Assembly: GCA_964610745.1 (NCBI GenBank) | Contig: CAZSYL010000103.1 | Coordinates: 1 to 5,886 of the forward strand | Length of the DNA stretch: 5,886 nucleotides | Direction: 5' to 3' | Source: SHLQ01 sp964610745 | GTDB lineage: Bacteria > Actinomycetota > Acidimicrobiia > Acidimicrobiales > SHLQ01 | In this document: piece after piece, positions 5,340 through 5,886 of the stretch | How positions within the stretch are numbered: position 1 is the stretch's first letter | Layout of the letters: every line of letters starts with the position of its first letter | The notes under the pieces: model-generated | What the model saw: only the letters and a program-made list of their open reading frames with translations | What the model was told of the DNA's origin: nothing | The model's database searches: none | Program-made: the position numbers and the translations under genes

Positions 5340-5886
5340 ATGCCCGTTTCGCTGATGGATCAATATCCAGCAATCTCCGACCTTGAAATGCGGGCACAGC
5401 GGCGCATCCCTGCCTTTGCCTGGACCTACCTCGAATCAGGAACAGGCCAGGATGTGGCTCGGGACGAAAACATTCGTGCAATGGCTGACGTGAAGTTCGT
5501 TCCCCAGTTTCTGAAGGGCGTGCTCGAACCCACAGTCGAGACCGAGCTGTTCGGCGTGAGGTACAGCGCGCCAATCGGCATCGCTCCGGTTGGGCTGACG
5601 GGCCTGATTTGGCCCGGAGCTGACGCGGCGCTCGCCCACACCGCAGCAACGTGTCAGATCCCCTACGTGCTCAGCACGGTAGCGACGACCTCACCCGAGC
5701 AAGCCGGTCCGCGCGCCAATGGCATGGGCTGGTTCCAGTTGTACCCGCCACGAGACCGCGACATCCGCGACGACCTCCTCGAACGTGCCCGCTCGTCGGG
5801 GTTCACCACACTTGTGGTCACCGCCGACGTGCCAGCGGCGAGCCGACGTGAGCGGCAACGAAAAGCCCAACTGCGCGTCCCACCAC
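5340..5886 (+). CDS. FMN-dependent alpha-hydroxy-acid oxidase/dehydrogenase (lactate/glycolate oxidase family), 3' truncated by window end
   Basis: The frame opens at ATG 5340 and stays open to the window edge, giving 182 residues of a family that usually has about 350-400. Conserved segments appear in order: FAWTYLESG (26-34) with the substrate-binding Tyr30; PIGIAPVGLTG (78-88), the first FMN-binding strand; LSTVATTSPE (111-120); WFQLY (131-135) with the second active-site tyrosine; LVVTADVP (158-165); and RRER (169-172) at the end of the sampled region. The catalytic His and the FMN-binding Lys/Arg residues lie in the missing half. Such enzymes oxidise lactate, glycolate, mandelate or related 2-hydroxy acids, passing electrons to oxygen or a respiratory acceptor. 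The substrate cannot be set from this fragment, and a mycofactocin-type or lactate dehydrogenase role is equally open. It is divergent from the EEP gene. No membrane segment is visible. Confidence 0.9.
   Translation, partial: MPVSLMDQYPAISDLEMRAQRRIPAFAWTYLESGTGQDVARDENIRAMADVKFVPQFLKGVLEPTVETELFGVRYSAPIGIAPVGLTGLIWPGADAALAHTAATCQIPYVLSTVATTSPEQAGPRANGMGWFQLYPPRDRDIRDDLLERARSSGFTTLVVTADVPAASRRERQRKAQLRVPP

Noticed and set aside
4621..5355. 244-residue plus-strand open frame opposite the EEP gene
   Set aside because: It is the antisense shadow of a gene with recognisable EEP motifs; its translation has no recognisable domain.

Overview
This 5.9 kb window looks like ordinary chromosome from a moderately GC-rich member of the Actinomycetota. 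The evidence is the sequence composition, a TIGR03086/mycothiol-dependent maleylpyruvate isomerase-like protein, a DeoR-HTH/WYL regulator, frequent GTG starts, and a repeated promoter layout in which a -10-like hexamer ends 6-7 nt before the start codon, as expected for leaderless mRNAs. An acidimicrobial lineage is possible but cannot be fixed from the sequence alone. I see no tRNA, rRNA, CRISPR array, insertion sequence or phage gene.

Layout: (1) A TIGR03086-family metal-binding protein (minus strand, 20-619) is divergent from a WYL-domain regulator (plus, 682-1641). Their 62-bp gap holds a perfect 10-bp inverted repeat with a 5-bp spacer, the best operator candidate here. (2) Alanine racemase (alr, minus, 1699-2811) converges on the regulator. 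It is divergent from a histidine-phosphatase-family gene (plus, 2854-3429) across a 42-bp gap. (3) The phosphatase overlaps by 4 bp a renalase-like FAD oxidoreductase (plus, 3426-4421), forming a two-gene operon. (4) An endonuclease/exonuclease/phosphatase (EEP)-fold protein (minus, about 4429-5268) converges on it with a 7-bp gap. (5) The window ends inside an FMN-dependent alpha-hydroxy-acid oxidase/dehydrogenase (plus, from 5340).

How the genes fit together: the first pair is probably a regulator and its target, perhaps in thiol or xenobiotic metabolism. Alr supplies D-alanine for peptidoglycan. The phosphatase/renalase pair looks co-translated and could act on nucleotide or phosphometabolite repair, which is inference. 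The last two genes are divergent but functionally unlinked as far as can be seen.

No clear new multi-gene system is visible. The points most worth checking are the operator palindrome, substituted active-site residues in the EEP protein, a glycine in alanine racemase where a carbamylated lysine is usual, the tight overlapping divergent promoters, and the phosphatase-renalase coupling.
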